DNA from: Brevundimonas alba
Lineage (GTDB): Bacteria > Pseudomonadota > Alphaproteobacteria > Caulobacterales > Caulobacteraceae
NCBI RefSeq assembly: GCF_011927945.1
Contig: NZ_JAATJM010000001.1
Location: forward strand, 1,961,982-2,025,981
Reading direction: 5' to 3'
Length of the DNA stretch: 64,000 nt
Shown here: in pieces, positions 1 to 9,255 of the stretch
Layout: each line of letters opens with the position of its first letter
Position numbering within the stretch: position 1 is the first letter of the stretch
Notes under the pieces: generated by a model
Databases searched by the model: none
The model's input: the letters and a program-made list of their open reading frames with translations, nothing else
What the model was told of the DNA's origin: nothing
Program-made: the position numbers and the translations under genes

Positions 1-1
1 C

Positions 2-130
2 CCCGGCTACTGGTGGTCGGAGCAGATGAAATACTACTTCCTGATGTTCGCCGAGCCGAAGCGGGTGGACCTGAACCGGCTGGTCCTGAGCACGGAGGCG
101 AATGTGCTCAGGGGGTTTGTGCGCACTTAA
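2..130 (+). CDS. GH47 alpha-1,2-mannosidase, C-terminal end (partial)
   Basis: Only the last 42 codons are in the window; the 5' part lies before position 1. The fragment reads SEQMKYYFLMFAEP then LSTEANVL, which matches the end of glycoside hydrolase family 47 enzymes (family pattern ETLKYxYLLF...TEAH), where the Thr of the TEA motif helps bind the catalytic calcium. GH47 enzymes trim alpha-1,2-linked mannose from high-mannose N-glycans. They are mainly eukaryotic, but a Caulobacter member is known. The gene converges with a GH92 alpha-mannosidase whose stop codon is 3 bases away, which supports a mannan or N-glycan role. The call rests on a short fragment. Confidence 0.7.
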   Translation, partial: PGYWWSEQMKYYFLMFAEPKRVDLNRLVLSTEANVLRGFVRT

Positions 131-133
131 CGG

Positions 134-2452
134 TCAGTCGGCCGTGCTCATCGAATACGGCCGCGCCTCGGGCCCCGCGCCCCACGCCGTGTTCGGCTCC
201 GCTCCCATCACGAACCGCAACTCCCCGCCGGCCATGATCTCGTCGTGGCCGATCCAGGTGCGGGCGAGGGGGCGGCCGTTCAGGGTGACGGACTGGATGT
301 AGGGGTGGTCGTCCGACAGGCCCTCGGTCGCGATGGTGAAGCGGCGGCCGTTGGCGAGGTTGAGGACGGTGCGGTCGGTGAAGGGGCGGCCGATGACGTA
401 TTGGCCCGAGCCGGGCGTCACCGGATAGAAGCCCATGGCGCTGAACATCAGCCATGCCGACATCTGGCCGACGTCGTCGTTGCCGGCGAGGCCATCGGGG
501 CGGGAGTGGTACTGGCTGTCCATGATCTGCTTCAGCCGCGCCTGCGTCCGCCATGGGGCGCCGGCGAAGACATAGGCGTAGGCCGAGTGGTGACTGGGCT
601 CGTTGCCGTGGATGTACTGGCCGATCAGACCGGCGATGTCCTCGGCGTGCGAGTAGTCGAGGCCCGAGTTGTCGAAGTCGAACATGGCGTCGAGCTTGGC
701 CACCGTGGCCGCGTCGCCACCCATGGCTCCGACCAGCGCGGCCATGTCCTGGGGCACGAACCACGAATACTGCCAGGCGTTGCCCTCGGTGTAGTCCGAT
801 CCGTAGTTGATGGCGGTCGGGTCGAACGGCTCGCGGAAAGAGCCGTCGGCGAGGCGGGCGCGAACGAAGCCGGTCTGCGGGTCGAAGGTGTTGCGCCAGA
901 AGCCGGCGCGGCGGTCGAACCCGGCGGCGACATCCGCCTTCCCCAGCCGCTCGGCCATGCGGGCGATGGTCCAGTCGTCATAGGCGTATTCGACGGTCTT
1001 GGACGCGGCCTCGGGCTCGCGATCGATGGGCACATAGCCGAGGTCCATATAGTCGCCGAGGCCGCCGTAGGGGCGGTAGCTGGCGCTGGCGATCATGGCG
1101 TTCAGGGCGGCCTCGCCGTCGACGCCGGGCAGGCCCTTCAGATACGCATCGGCGATCACCGGGACGGCGTGATAGCCGATCATGGTCCAGGTCTCCTGAC
1201 CCGCGAACGACCAGACGGGCAGGATGCCGTAGGGGCTGACCCGCTGGGCCGCGATCAGCGAGTTGACCATGTCGGCGTTGCGGAAGGGCGGCTGGACCAG
1301 GGTCAGCAGCGGGTGTTCGGCGCGGAAGGTGTCCCACAGGCTGAAGGTCGAGTGGACGGTGAAGTCGGCCTGATGCACGCCGTTGTCGGGCCCGCGCCAG
1401 CGGCCGTCGGCGTCGCTGTGCACCGAGGGGGCGATCAGGGTGTGGTAGAGGGCCGTGTAGATGCTGGTGCGCATCTCCGGCGCGGCCTCGATCTGGACGA
1501 CGTTCAGGGCCTCCTCCCACTGGGCGCGGGTGTTGGCGCGAAGGCCGTCGAAGTCGAAGGCCCCGCCTTCGGATTCGAGATTGGCGAGAGCGCCGGCCTC
1601 GTCGACCGAGGAGATGGCGACCTGGACCAGCAGCGGCGCGTCGATTTCGCCGAAGTCGAAGGCGGCCTCGAGCTGGCGGCCCTCGACCTGCTGACGGTCG
1701 TCGGGGGTGCGCCCGGGCTGGCGGAAGCCGCGGTAGGGGACGTTCTCCTCGCGATCGCGCAGCTGATAGCCGGTGACCGGTTTCGAGAAGCGAATGGCGA
1801 AATAGAACTGGCGGCCGGGGGCCCAGCCGCGGGTCTCCCGGAAGCCGGTGACCGTGCCGTCGGCATGCACCCGGATGCGCGACCACAGGACCTTGCCCGG
1901 GTAGTCGTAGATCGAGGGGCGGAAGTCGATCAGCACGCGCGCCGGCCGGCCTTCCGGGAAGGCGTAGCGATGCAGGCCGACGCGGACGCCGGTGGTCAGT
2001 TCGGCCCGCACGCCGGAGTCGGTCAGGTTGACGGCGTAGTAGCCGGGCTCGGCGACCTCGGAGGCCTTGTCGTAGCGCGAGCGGTAGCCTGAGCCGGGCT
2101 GGTCCGCGGCGCCGGCGTCCCATTGCAGCTCCCCCGACTGAGGCACGACCAGAAGGTCCCCGAGGTCGGAATGGCCGGTGCCGGAGAAATGGGTGTGGGA
2201 GAAGCCGAGGATGGTCGGATCGTCGTAGCGGTAGCCCGAGGCCCAGTCGTAGCCTTCGCGCAGCAGCTTGTAGTCGGTGTCGGGGCTGAGCTGGACCATG
2301 CCGAACGGGGCGACCGCGCCGGGGAAGGTGTGGCCTTTGCCGGCGGTGCCGATGAAGGGATCGACCGCGTCATAGGGGGAGGGGACATCCTGCGCCCCCG
2401 CCGCGCCCGCCAGCCCGACCGCCAGAACCGCCGCCATGATCGCCATCCGCAT
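134..2452 (-). CDS. GH92 family alpha-mannosidase, secreted
   Basis: The 772-residue product has a clear Sec signal peptide (residues 1-20, cleavage after AGA). Family GH92 comprises calcium-dependent exo-alpha-mannosidases that remove mannose from N-glycans and mannans. Family landmarks are visible: DPFIGTAGKGHTFPGA at the mature N-terminus, GFSHTHFSGTGHSD near residue 85, WDTFRAEHPL in the (alpha/alpha)6 barrel, GNEPSHH near residue 615 (catalytic-acid region) and NDDVGQMSAW near residue 658 (base and calcium region). Length is normal for the family. A GGAGGG ribosome-binding site precedes the ATG. It lies downstream of an RTX protein gene on the same strand (67-bp gap) and converges with the GH47 gene. 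Linkage specificity cannot be read from the sequence. Confidence 0.92.
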   Translation of the reverse strand: MRMAIMAAVLAVGLAGAAGAQDVPSPYDAVDPFIGTAGKGHTFPGAVAPFGMVQLSPDTDYKLLREGYDWASGYRYDDPTILGFSHTHFSGTGHSDLGDLLVVPQSGELQWDAGAADQPGSGYRSRYDKASEVAEPGYYAVNLTDSGVRAELTTGVRVGLHRYAFPEGRPARVLIDFRPSIYDYPGKVLWSRIRVHADGTVTGFRETRGWAPGRQFYFAIRFSKPVTGYQLRDREENVPYRGFRQPGRTPDDRQQVEGRQLEAAFDFGEIDAPLLVQVAISSVDEAGALANLESEGGAFDFDGLRANTRAQWEEALNVVQIEAAPEMRTSIYTALYHTLIAPSVHSDADGRWRGPDNGVHQADFTVHSTFSLWDTFRAEHPLLTLVQPPFRNADMVNSLIAAQRVSPYGILPVWSFAGQETWTMIGYHAVPVIADAYLKGLPGVDGEAALNAMIASASYRPYGGLGDYMDLGYVPIDREPEAASKTVEYAYDDWTIARMAERLGKADVAAGFDRRAGFWRNTFDPQTGFVRARLADGSFREPFDPTAINYGSDYTEGNAWQYSWFVPQDMAALVGAMGGDAATVAKLDAMFDFDNSGLDYSHAEDIAGLIGQYIHGNEPSHHSAYAYVFAGAPWRTQARLKQIMDSQYHSRPDGLAGNDDVGQMSAWLMFSAMGFYPVTPGSGQYVIGRPFTDRTVLNLANGRRFTIATEGLSDDHPYIQSVTLNGRPLARTWIGHDEIMAGGELRFVMGAEPNTAWGAGPEARPYSMSTAD

Positions 2453-2519
2453 CAGCCCGTCCCTCCGTCGACGAGGGTGAGCCTAGCAGTCCGGCGGACC
2501 GACGCCAGTCGAAGCGGCG

Positions 2520-5500
2520 TCAGAACCAGCCGTTCTCGCGATAGGCCGGCAGGCCGGCCAGCTGACCGTCCGGATCCAGCGCGATCATCCAGTCGCCGAT
2601 GAAGGCCAGATGGCTGTCCAGCCGCGCCTCGAGGGCGAGGAGAAGAGGCGCGTCATCTTCGGCGCCCGGCAGAACCAGCGGCTCGTCGGCGATTTTGAAC
2701 GCCTCCGCGTCGGGCAGGACGAGGGGCTGGTCGTCGACGAGGGCCGGAAGGACCAAGCCGCCGTCGTGCACGAGGGTTGGCAGGACCTGGGCGCTGAACG
2801 CCTTGCCGACCGGCTCAAACGGCGCCGGTCCGGCATAGGTCAGGGTCATGGTCGTGTTGTTGGCGAAGCGCAGGACCTCGACCGAGGTGACGAAGGTCGA
2901 GCCGTCGCGGCCGGCGACGCTGTCGACGATCCGCCAGCCGGCGCCTTCGGCGGTGATGGTGTAGTTGGCGGCGACGCCGCGCAGCTGGACCTCGTCAGTC
3001 CCGAGACCGCCGTTGATGGTGTCATTGCCGCCCTTGCCGCTGAAGATGTCATTCAGGGCGCCGCCGGTCAGGACGTTGTTCATCGTATTGCCGTTGCCGA
3101 CGAACTTGCCCGGGCCGGTATAGATCAGGTTCTCGACGTTGTTTCCGAGGGTGTAGGTGCCGACGCGGGCCTGAATGGTGTCGACGCCCTCGCCCGCGGA
3201 CTCCACCACGGTATCGAAGGCGTCGAGAATGTAGAGATCGTCGCCCATGCCACCCTGGAGCTGGTTGGCCGCTCCGCCGGAGCCGCCCATCAGGATGTCG
3301 TTGCCGCCCAGACCGAGGAGGACGTCGGTGCCGTTGCCGCCCTGGATGACGTTGTCCCCGGCAGTGCCGAAGATGGTGTCGTTGAAGTTCGAACCGATGG
3401 CGTTTTCGATCGAGGTGAAGGTGTCGATGGCGCCGTCGCCGTCGGCGGTCGCCTTCTGCAGGTCCAGGCGGATGGTCGCCCCGGCAGCCGCGAGTGTGTA
3501 GTCGACGGTGTCGAGGCCGCCGCCGCCGTTCATCGTATCGGCCCCGCCGCGGCCCCGCAGGACATCGTCGCCCGCGCCGCCGGACATGACATTGGCCGCC
3601 GCATTGCCCGTGCCGGCGAAGTTGCCGACGCCGCCGAAGATCAGGTTCTCGACGTTGTTGGCCAGCACATAGGTGTTGATCCGGGCGTCGACCGTGTCCG
3701 TGCCGTCGCCGACGAACTCGGTGACCGTATCGGCCGCCTCCAGCACATAGGTGTCGTCGCCGGCGCCGCCCTGAAGGGCGTTCAGCGCACCCGCGCCCCC
3801 CCACAGGACGTCGTTCCCGCCGAGACCGAGGAGGGTGTCGGTGCCGAGCCCGCCGCGCAGGACGTTGACGCCGCCATCACCGATCAGGGTGTCGTTGAAG
3901 GCGGAGCCGGTCAGGTTCTCGATGCTCGTAAAGGTGTCGGTCCCGCCGTCGCCGTCGTTGGTCGACTTGTTGGCGTTGAGCTGGGCGTTTACGCCCGCGG
4001 CCGCAGTGGAATAGTCGGCCGTGTCGATCCCGCCGTCACCGTTCAGCACATCCACGCCTGCGCCGCCCGCGAGGACATCATTGCCGCCGGCGCCGTTCAG
4101 GGTGTCGTTTCCGAGATTGGTGCGGATCACATTGGCTTCGGCATTGCCGGTGATCGTGTCGTTGCCGCCGCCGGTGATGACGTTCTCGAAGGTGGTGTAG
4201 ATCTCTCCATAGTTGGTCGCGCCGCTGACCATGTCGATCACGTAGTCCCCGTCCCAGGTCCGGGTGTCCAGCGTGTCGATGCCCGAGCCGCCGTCCAGCA
4301 CCTCGTTGACCGAGTCCGTCAGGCCAGCGATGATCAGGTCGTCGCCGCCTTCGCCGTAGTAGTGGCCCTCGCCGCCGGAATAGAGGATGTCGTCACCGCC
4401 CTCGCCGTGGACATCCTCCTCGGTTCCGTCGCCGCCGTGGATGGTGTCGGCGCCCTCGCCCCCATAGATGGAATCGATCCCGTCTCCGCCGTCGATCAGG
4501 TCGTCGCCCCCGCCGCCATCGATGACGTCGTCTCCGATCCCGCCGTTCAGGATGTTCGCGCCGGACGTGCCCAGCAGGTAGTCGCCGTTGCTGTCCTGAC
4601 CCTGGATGGTCACGGTCACCGTCGCCGTTCCGCCTCCGGCAAGGGTGTAGGTGAAGGTGTCGGCATAGGTCTGGTTGGACGCCCCGGACGCCGGGCCGGG
4701 CAGGAAGAGGAAGACGCCGTTGGGGTTGTAGTTGAACGTCCCGTTGGCGTTCAGCTTCAGCAGGGCGCCGGAGGGCAGGGCGATCTGGATTCCGACCGCG
4801 GCGCCCGATCCGTTCACGGCGGAGACGCTGAGCGCCGGGCCGTCAGGATCGGTGTCGAGCCCCGAGCCATTGTTGAGGAAGACACTGCCGCTGAGGATTG
4901 CGCTCTCGTTTACCGAGACCGCGTCATTGACCGCGATCGGCGCGTCGGGGACGTTGGCGATGACGGCTGTCGCGGGGCTGGTGCCGGATTCGGACCCGCC
5001 GTTCAGATCGACGTAGCTGATCACCACCCGCATGATCCCGCCCACGTCGGCGTCTCCGAGGGTGTAGGTCGCCTGGTCGAGACCGACATTGACGAAGCCG
5101 GAGCCGGTGTCCCGCTGCCACTGATAATGGAGGACGCCGAGGCCATCTACATCGGCCATGGTCGAGACGGCCGTCAGAACCTGGTCTTCGGTCGCCGTGC
5201 CGGTGATCGAGGCTCCACCGGTGTGGGGGTCGTTGACGTTGGCGATAGTCGACGTCGCGGCGCTGGTGACGGCCTCGGACGTGCCCTGCTGGTCGACATA
5301 GCTGACGACCACACGGACCACGCCCCCGACGTCGGCATCCCCGAGGGTGTAGGTCGGCTGGTCCGCGCCGGCGTTGACGAAGCCGGACCCGACGTTTCGC
5401 TGCCACTGGTAGTGGAGCGTGCCCAGGCCGTCCGGATCGAACAGAGAACCGGTGTCGGCGGTCAGCACCTGGTTCTCCGTGCGCGTGCCGGTGATCGAGG

Positions 5501-6758
5501 GCGCGCCGGAGGGCGAGTCATTGACGTTCGAGATCGACGCGCTGGACGGACTGGTGGCGCTCTCGGAGAAGCCCTGCTGGTCCGTGTAGCTCACGACAAC
5601 CCGGACCACGCCGCCGACGTCGGCGTCGCCGAGGGTGTAGGTCGACTGGTCCGCGCCGACGTTGGAGAAGCCCAGTCCCACGTTGCGCTGCCACTGGTAG
5701 TGCAGGGTCCCGAGGCCGTCGACGTCGGCCAGCGTCGAGACGGCGGTCAGGAGCTGGTCCTCGGTCGGCGTCCCGGTGATCGACGCCCCGCCGGTATGGG
5801 GGTCGTTGACGGCCGAGATCGAGGCGGTGCCGGAGCTGGAGGCGGACTCCGCCGTGCCATGGCCGTCGGTGTAGCTGATGATGACGCGAACCACTCCGCC
5901 CACGTCCCCGTCGCCGAGCGTGTAGGTCGACTGGTCCGCGCCGACGTTGACGAAGCCGAGGCCGACGTTGTGCTGCCACTGATAGTGCAGGGTTCCGAGG
6001 CCGTCCGGGTCGGCCATGGTCGAGACCGCGGTCAGAACCTGGTTCTCGGTCGGTGTGCCCGTGATCGAGGCGCCGCCTGAGTGCGGATCATTGACGTTGG
6101 AGATCGGAATGGTGGCGGCGCTGGTGGCGGACTCGGCCGTGCCCTGCTGATCGACGTAGCTGATGACAACGCGGACCGTCCCGCCGACATCCGCGTCGCC
6201 GAGGACGTAGGTGGCCTGGTCGAGACCGACATTGACGAAGCCGGCTCCGGCGTTCCGCTGCCACTGGTAGTGAAGCGTGCCGAGACCGTCGACGTCGGCG
6301 AGCGTGGAGACCGCCGTGAGCGTCTGGTTCTCGACACGGACGCCCGAGACCGAGGCGCCGCCGGTGTGGGGATCGTTGATGTTGGAGATCGAGGCGGTTG
6401 ACGCGCTGGTGGCGGACTCCGGCGCGCCGTTGCCGTCGGTGTAGCTGACGATCACACGCACGATGCCGCCGACGTCTCCGTCGCCCAGCGTGTAGGTCGC
6501 CTGGTCCGCACCGACGTTGACGAAGCCCGAGCCGACGTTGTGCTGCCACTGGTAGTGGAGGGTCCCAAGGCCGTCGGCGTCGGCCATGGTGGAAACGGCC
6601 GTCAGGACCTGGTCCTCGGTGGCGGAGCCGGAGATGGCGACGCCGCCGGTATGGGGCGCGCTCGAGGGACCGGAGCCGGCGGCCGCCCCGAGGAGGATCT
6701 GCGCCTCCCGGCCGGCCGCGCGGTGGTCGGCGTTTCGGTCAGTCCGGATTGAACGCAT
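2520..6758 (-). CDS. Giant RTX protein with six 95-residue repeats (type I secreted)
   Basis: I chose the ATG at 6758 (1412 aa) because AAGGA sits just upstream; an ATG 19 codons earlier lacks this. There is no signal peptide, as expected for type I secretion. Domain order: a short head (1-35), six near-identical ~95-aa repeats (36-606, each with GLGTLHYQWQ and YTLGDADVGG), one cadherin/VCBS-like domain (about 607-730), then blocks of glycine-rich RTX nonapeptides (GGxGxDxL type) that bind calcium. The tail carries DDQPLVLP-type repeats and DWMIALDPDG. The last ~500 residues closely match the RTX protein at 28269-32561. Probably a surface or matrix protein; no enzymatic domain is seen. No type I secretion genes are in the window. 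Confidence 0.88.
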   Translation of the reverse strand: MRSIRTDRNADHRAAGREAQILLGAAAGSGPSSAPHTGGVAISGSATEDQVLTAVSTMADADGLGTLHYQWQHNVGSGFVNVGADQATYTLGDGDVGGIVRVIVSYTDGNGAPESATSASTASISNINDPHTGGASVSGVRVENQTLTAVSTLADVDGLGTLHYQWQRNAGAGFVNVGLDQATYVLGDADVGGTVRVVISYVDQQGTAESATSAATIPISNVNDPHSGGASITGTPTENQVLTAVSTMADPDGLGTLHYQWQHNVGLGFVNVGADQSTYTLGDGDVGGVVRVIISYTDGHGTAESASSSGTASISAVNDPHTGGASITGTPTEDQLLTAVSTLADVDGLGTLHYQWQRNVGLGFSNVGADQSTYTLGDADVGGVVRVVVSYTDQQGFSESATSPSSASISNVNDSPSGAPSITGTRTENQVLTADTGSLFDPDGLGTLHYQWQRNVGSGFVNAGADQPTYTLGDADVGGVVRVVVSYVDQQGTSEAVTSAATSTIANVNDPHTGGASITGTATEDQVLTAVSTMADVDGLGVLHYQWQRDTGSGFVNVGLDQATYTLGDADVGGIMRVVISYVDLNGGSESGTSPATAVIANVPDAPIAVNDAVSVNESAILSGSVFLNNGSGLDTDPDGPALSVSAVNGSGAAVGIQIALPSGALLKLNANGTFNYNPNGVFLFLPGPASGASNQTYADTFTYTLAGGGTATVTVTIQGQDSNGDYLLGTSGANILNGGIGDDVIDGGGGDDLIDGGDGIDSIYGGEGADTIHGGDGTEEDVHGEGGDDILYSGGEGHYYGEGGDDLIIAGLTDSVNEVLDGGSGIDTLDTRTWDGDYVIDMVSGATNYGEIYTTFENVITGGGNDTITGNAEANVIRTNLGNDTLNGAGGNDVLAGGAGVDVLNGDGGIDTADYSTAAAGVNAQLNANKSTNDGDGGTDTFTSIENLTGSAFNDTLIGDGGVNVLRGGLGTDTLLGLGGNDVLWGGAGALNALQGGAGDDTYVLEAADTVTEFVGDGTDTVDARINTYVLANNVENLIFGGVGNFAGTGNAAANVMSGGAGDDVLRGRGGADTMNGGGGLDTVDYTLAAAGATIRLDLQKATADGDGAIDTFTSIENAIGSNFNDTIFGTAGDNVIQGGNGTDVLLGLGGNDILMGGSGGAANQLQGGMGDDLYILDAFDTVVESAGEGVDTIQARVGTYTLGNNVENLIYTGPGKFVGNGNTMNNVLTGGALNDIFSGKGGNDTINGGLGTDEVQLRGVAANYTITAEGAGWRIVDSVAGRDGSTFVTSVEVLRFANNTTMTLTYAGPAPFEPVGKAFSAQVLPTLVHDGGLVLPALVDDQPLVLPDAEAFKIADEPLVLPGAEDDAPLLLALEARLDSHLAFIGDWMIALDPDGQLAGLPAYRENGWF
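4941..6653 (-). repeat. Six tandem ~285-bp coding repeats
   Basis: Codons 36-606 of the RTX gene form six head-to-tail units of 95 aa (the fifth has 96). Each starts with (H/P)(T/S)GG(A/V) or similar, contains DGLGTLHYQWQ, an xGFxNVGxDQxTYxLGDxDVGG core and a VSYxDxxG strand, and ends in (I/V)NDP or similar. The pattern looks like a beta-sandwich (Ig-like) stalk. High identity at both protein and DNA level suggests recent expansion or homogenisation, so copy number may vary between strains. Confidence 0.9.
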
Positions 6759-6960
6759 GGTCGGGTCCTTCGCGGGGAGCGGGGACCAGGCAGCCACCGC
6801 AGTACCACCGCGCACATCGCGGCTCGGAACGCACGGCTACGGATACCTATCGATGTTACATAAGCACCACCCCGACCGGGGGTCCACTCCCCGCGGAGGG
6901 AAGGCAAGACGGGCGGTGCGGCCTTCGACCGCCGGCGATTGCGTCAGGAAGAACGGACGA

Positions 6961-7036
<76 letters not shown>

Positions 7037-7235
7037 GGACCATTCGTCGGGCAGGGCCTCGCAAGGTCCGTGCCGTCCCGCGCTGTTCCGGTCTGGGACC
7101 GGCCCCGGCGAGAGGGGGCGTTCCTAATGGCATTGCCTCTCGCGTGCAAGGGGATTTGCCGCTCCGTTCCGGTTTGTCGCAGGAGGGGCTAGGCTGTGCG
7201 GAATCAGCCGCCGGGGCGGCGAGGGGGAGACGATC

Positions 7236-8687
7236 ATGGCCTTCTGGAACCGCCGCCGCTCGATCGATGCGATGACGGCCCCGCACAGCGGGCCGGCGCT
7301 CAAGAAGACGCTGGGCTGGCCTCACCTGATGGCGTTGGGGGTGGGGGCCATCGTCGGCACCGGCATCCTGACGCTGATCGGCGTCGGAGCGGGGCTGGCG
7401 GGACCGGCGGTGATGGTCAGCTTCGCCATGGCCGGGCTGGTCTGCGCCTGCGCGGCCCTGGCCTATGCCGAGCTGTCGACGATGATGCCGACGGCGGGCA
7501 GCGCCTACACCTATTCCTACGCGGTGCTCGGCGAGCTGATCGCCTGGATCGTGGGCTGGAGCCTGATCCTCGAATACTCGCTGGTGGTGTCGGCCGTGGC
7601 GGTCGGCTGGGCCGGCTATGCAACGCCCTTCCTGCACGGCATCGGCATCGACCTGCCGCTGGCCCTGACAGCGGGGCCGCACGCGGGCGGGATCATCAAC
7701 CTGCCGGCGGTCTTCATCATCGGCGTGGTGACGGGTCTGCTGCTGCTCGGCACGCGCGAGAGCGCGACGGTCAATGTGGTACTGGTGCTGATCAAGATCG
7801 CGGCGCTGGCGGTGTTCGTCTTCATCGCCCTGCCGATGTTCGACGCCTCCCACTTCCAGCCCTTCATGCCCAACGGCTTCGGGTCGCCGCAGCTGCCGTT
7901 CATGGAGCAGATCACCGGCCATCCGGCGGTGGCGCAGACCGGGGTGATGGCGGCGGCGGCGATCATTTTCTTCGCCTTCTATGGCTTCGACGCTATCTCG
8001 ACGGCGGCCGAGGAGACCAAGAAGCCCGAGCGCGATCTGGCTATCGGCATCGTGGGCTCCATGCTCGTCTGCACGGCCCTGTATCTGCTGGTGGCGGCGG
8101 CGGCGATCGGCGCGCGGCCGGTGTCGGAGTTCGCCTCCAGCACCGAACCGCTGTCGCTGATCCTGAGGGAGCTGGGCTCGCCGTGGGCGGCGCAGGTGGT
8201 GGCTGGAGCGGCGGTGATCGCCCTGCCGACCGTGCTGCTGGCCTTCCTGTTCGGCCAGAGCCGCATCTTCCTCGGCATGGCGCGTGACGGCCTGCTGCCG
8301 CGGCGGCTGGCCCATGTCTCGGTGCGGGGCGTGCCGGCGGTGGTGACGGTCTTCACCGCCGTGGTGGTGGCGGTTCTCGCCGGGCTGCTGCCGCTGGACG
8401 AGCTGGCCTCGCTGGCCAATGCCGGGACGCTGTGCGCCTTCGCCGCCGTCGGCGTTTGCCTGATGGTGCTGCGGGTGCGCGATCCGGGCCGCAAACGGAT
8501 GTTCAGGGCGCCGCTGTGGTGGCTGGTAGGGACGATCACCATCGTCGGCTGTCTGCTGTTCTTCTTCAGCCTGAGGCCCTTCACCCAGACCGCCTTCTTC
8601 ATCTGGAACGGCATCGGTCTGGTCATCTACCTGGCCTGGTCGGCGTGGAACTCGCGTCTGGCCAAGGGCGAGGAGGCCGAGGGCTGA
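7236..8687 (+). CDS. APC-superfamily amino acid permease
   Basis: 483-residue integral membrane protein with about 12 hydrophobic segments. The first helix carries GVGAIVGTGIL, the substrate-backbone-binding motif of the amino acid-polyamine-organocation superfamily. The region FYGFDAISTAAEETKKPERDL matches the conserved TM6 and following loop of YfnA/CAT-like transporters for neutral or cationic amino acids. GGGGGAG lies upstream of the ATG. The stop codon overlaps the ATG of the following Hpt gene, so the two are translationally coupled. The substrate is not predictable from sequence alone. Confidence 0.9.
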   Translation: MAFWNRRRSIDAMTAPHSGPALKKTLGWPHLMALGVGAIVGTGILTLIGVGAGLAGPAVMVSFAMAGLVCACAALAYAELSTMMPTAGSAYTYSYAVLGELIAWIVGWSLILEYSLVVSAVAVGWAGYATPFLHGIGIDLPLALTAGPHAGGIINLPAVFIIGVVTGLLLLGTRESATVNVVLVLIKIAALAVFVFIALPMFDASHFQPFMPNGFGSPQLPFMEQITGHPAVAQTGVMAAAAIIFFAFYGFDAISTAAEETKKPERDLAIGIVGSMLVCTALYLLVAAAAIGARPVSEFASSTEPLSLILRELGSPWAAQVVAGAAVIALPTVLLAFLFGQSRIFLGMARDGLLPRRLAHVSVRGVPAVVTVFTAVVVAVLAGLLPLDELASLANAGTLCAFAAVGVCLMVLRVRDPGRKRMFRAPLWWLVGTITIVGCLLFFFSLRPFTQTAFFIWNGIGLVIYLAWSAWNSRLAKGEEAEG

Positions 8688-9037
8688 TGGCCCGCCGGGA
8701 TCTGTCCGGGGCGGTCGACTTCGCCGTGCTGGAGCGGATGACCGGCGTGGACGACGCGGTCAGCGAGGAGGTGCTGGGCCTGTTCGCCCAGCAGGCGGCC
8801 CTGTGGTCGCCGATGCTGGACGTGCGCGAGGACGGATGGCGGGACGGGGTGCATACGATCCGCGGGGCCGCGGCCGGGATCGGAGCCGGGGCGCTGGCCG
8901 AGGCCTGCGCGGCGGCCGAGGCGGCGGAAAAGGCGGATGCGCCGCCGCTGCTGGACCGGGTGCGGGACGCGCTGGACCTGGCGCTGGCCGACGTGGCGGC
9001 CTGGCGGCACGAGCTGATGCTGAAATCCCTGCGCTGA
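8687..9037 (+). CDS. Hpt-domain histidine phosphotransfer protein
   Basis: 116 residues, started at the ATG that overlaps the permease stop (TGATG). The segment VHTIRGAAAGIGA (His56) fits the Hpt helix motif aHxxKGxaxxiG, with Arg in place of the usual Lys, so His56 is the likely phospho-accepting residue. The rest is helical and alanine-rich, as in a four-helix bundle. Hpt proteins relay phosphate between receiver domains of hybrid kinases and response regulators. No kinase is adjacent; the coupling to a permease could be incidental or could link uptake to signalling. Family assignment rests on the motif and size. Confidence 0.72.
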   Translation: MARRDLSGAVDFAVLERMTGVDDAVSEEVLGLFAQQAALWSPMLDVREDGWRDGVHTIRGAAAGIGAGALAEACAAAEAAEKADAPPLLDRVRDALDLALADVAAWRHELMLKSLR

Positions 9038-9050
9038 CGCCGGAGCCCCT

Positions 9051-9113
9051 TGGCACTGTTTTCGGAATTCGGCGTGCCAACAGTGCCACGGGCTCTGTTT
9101 TCACAGAGAAAAC
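9051..9113 (+). repeat. Inverted repeats in intergenic region
   Basis: TGGCACTGTT (9051-9060) and AACAGTGCCA (9079-9088) are perfect 10-bp inverted arms. GTTTTC (9097-9102) and GAAAAC (9108-9113) form a second hairpin. The 10-mer GGCGTGCCAA occurs at 9071-9080 and again at 9131-9140. The region lies after the Hpt gene and before the end of the chorismate mutase gene. It could act as a transcription end, an operator cluster or a small dispersed repeat. Confidence 0.5.
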
Positions 9114-9232
9114 GGGGGACGCTTGGCTCAGGCGTGCCAAACGGAGTTCACGGCCCCGAGGGGTTCGCGCCGACGATGTCAAAGACCATCGCAGCAGATG
9201 GCGGGGCGCGGTCGGCGCCGCAAGATGTGATG

Positions 9233-9246
9233 AGGAATATATTCCT
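9233..9246. promoter_or_regulatory. 14-bp perfect palindrome AGGAATATATTCCT
   Basis: An AT-rich palindrome in a GC-rich intergenic stretch, 10 bp before the end of the convergent chorismate mutase gene. It is symmetric enough to be a dimeric regulator site, but no gene start is nearby on the plus strand except a 27-codon frame (9176-9259) that I do not recognise. Function unknown. Confidence 0.35.
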
Positions 9247-9255
9247 TATGACCGC

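Noticed and set aside
245..2092. A 615-codon plus-strand frame opposite the GH92 gene
   Set aside because: The minus-strand GH92 protein is a clear family member through this whole region; the antisense frame is typical GC-skew noise.
2610..6080. A 1156-codon open frame on the plus strand opposite the RTX gene
   Set aside because: It is the antisense shadow of the repetitive, GC-rich RTX gene, with Val/Gly/Asp-rich low-complexity content and no domain or ribosome site.
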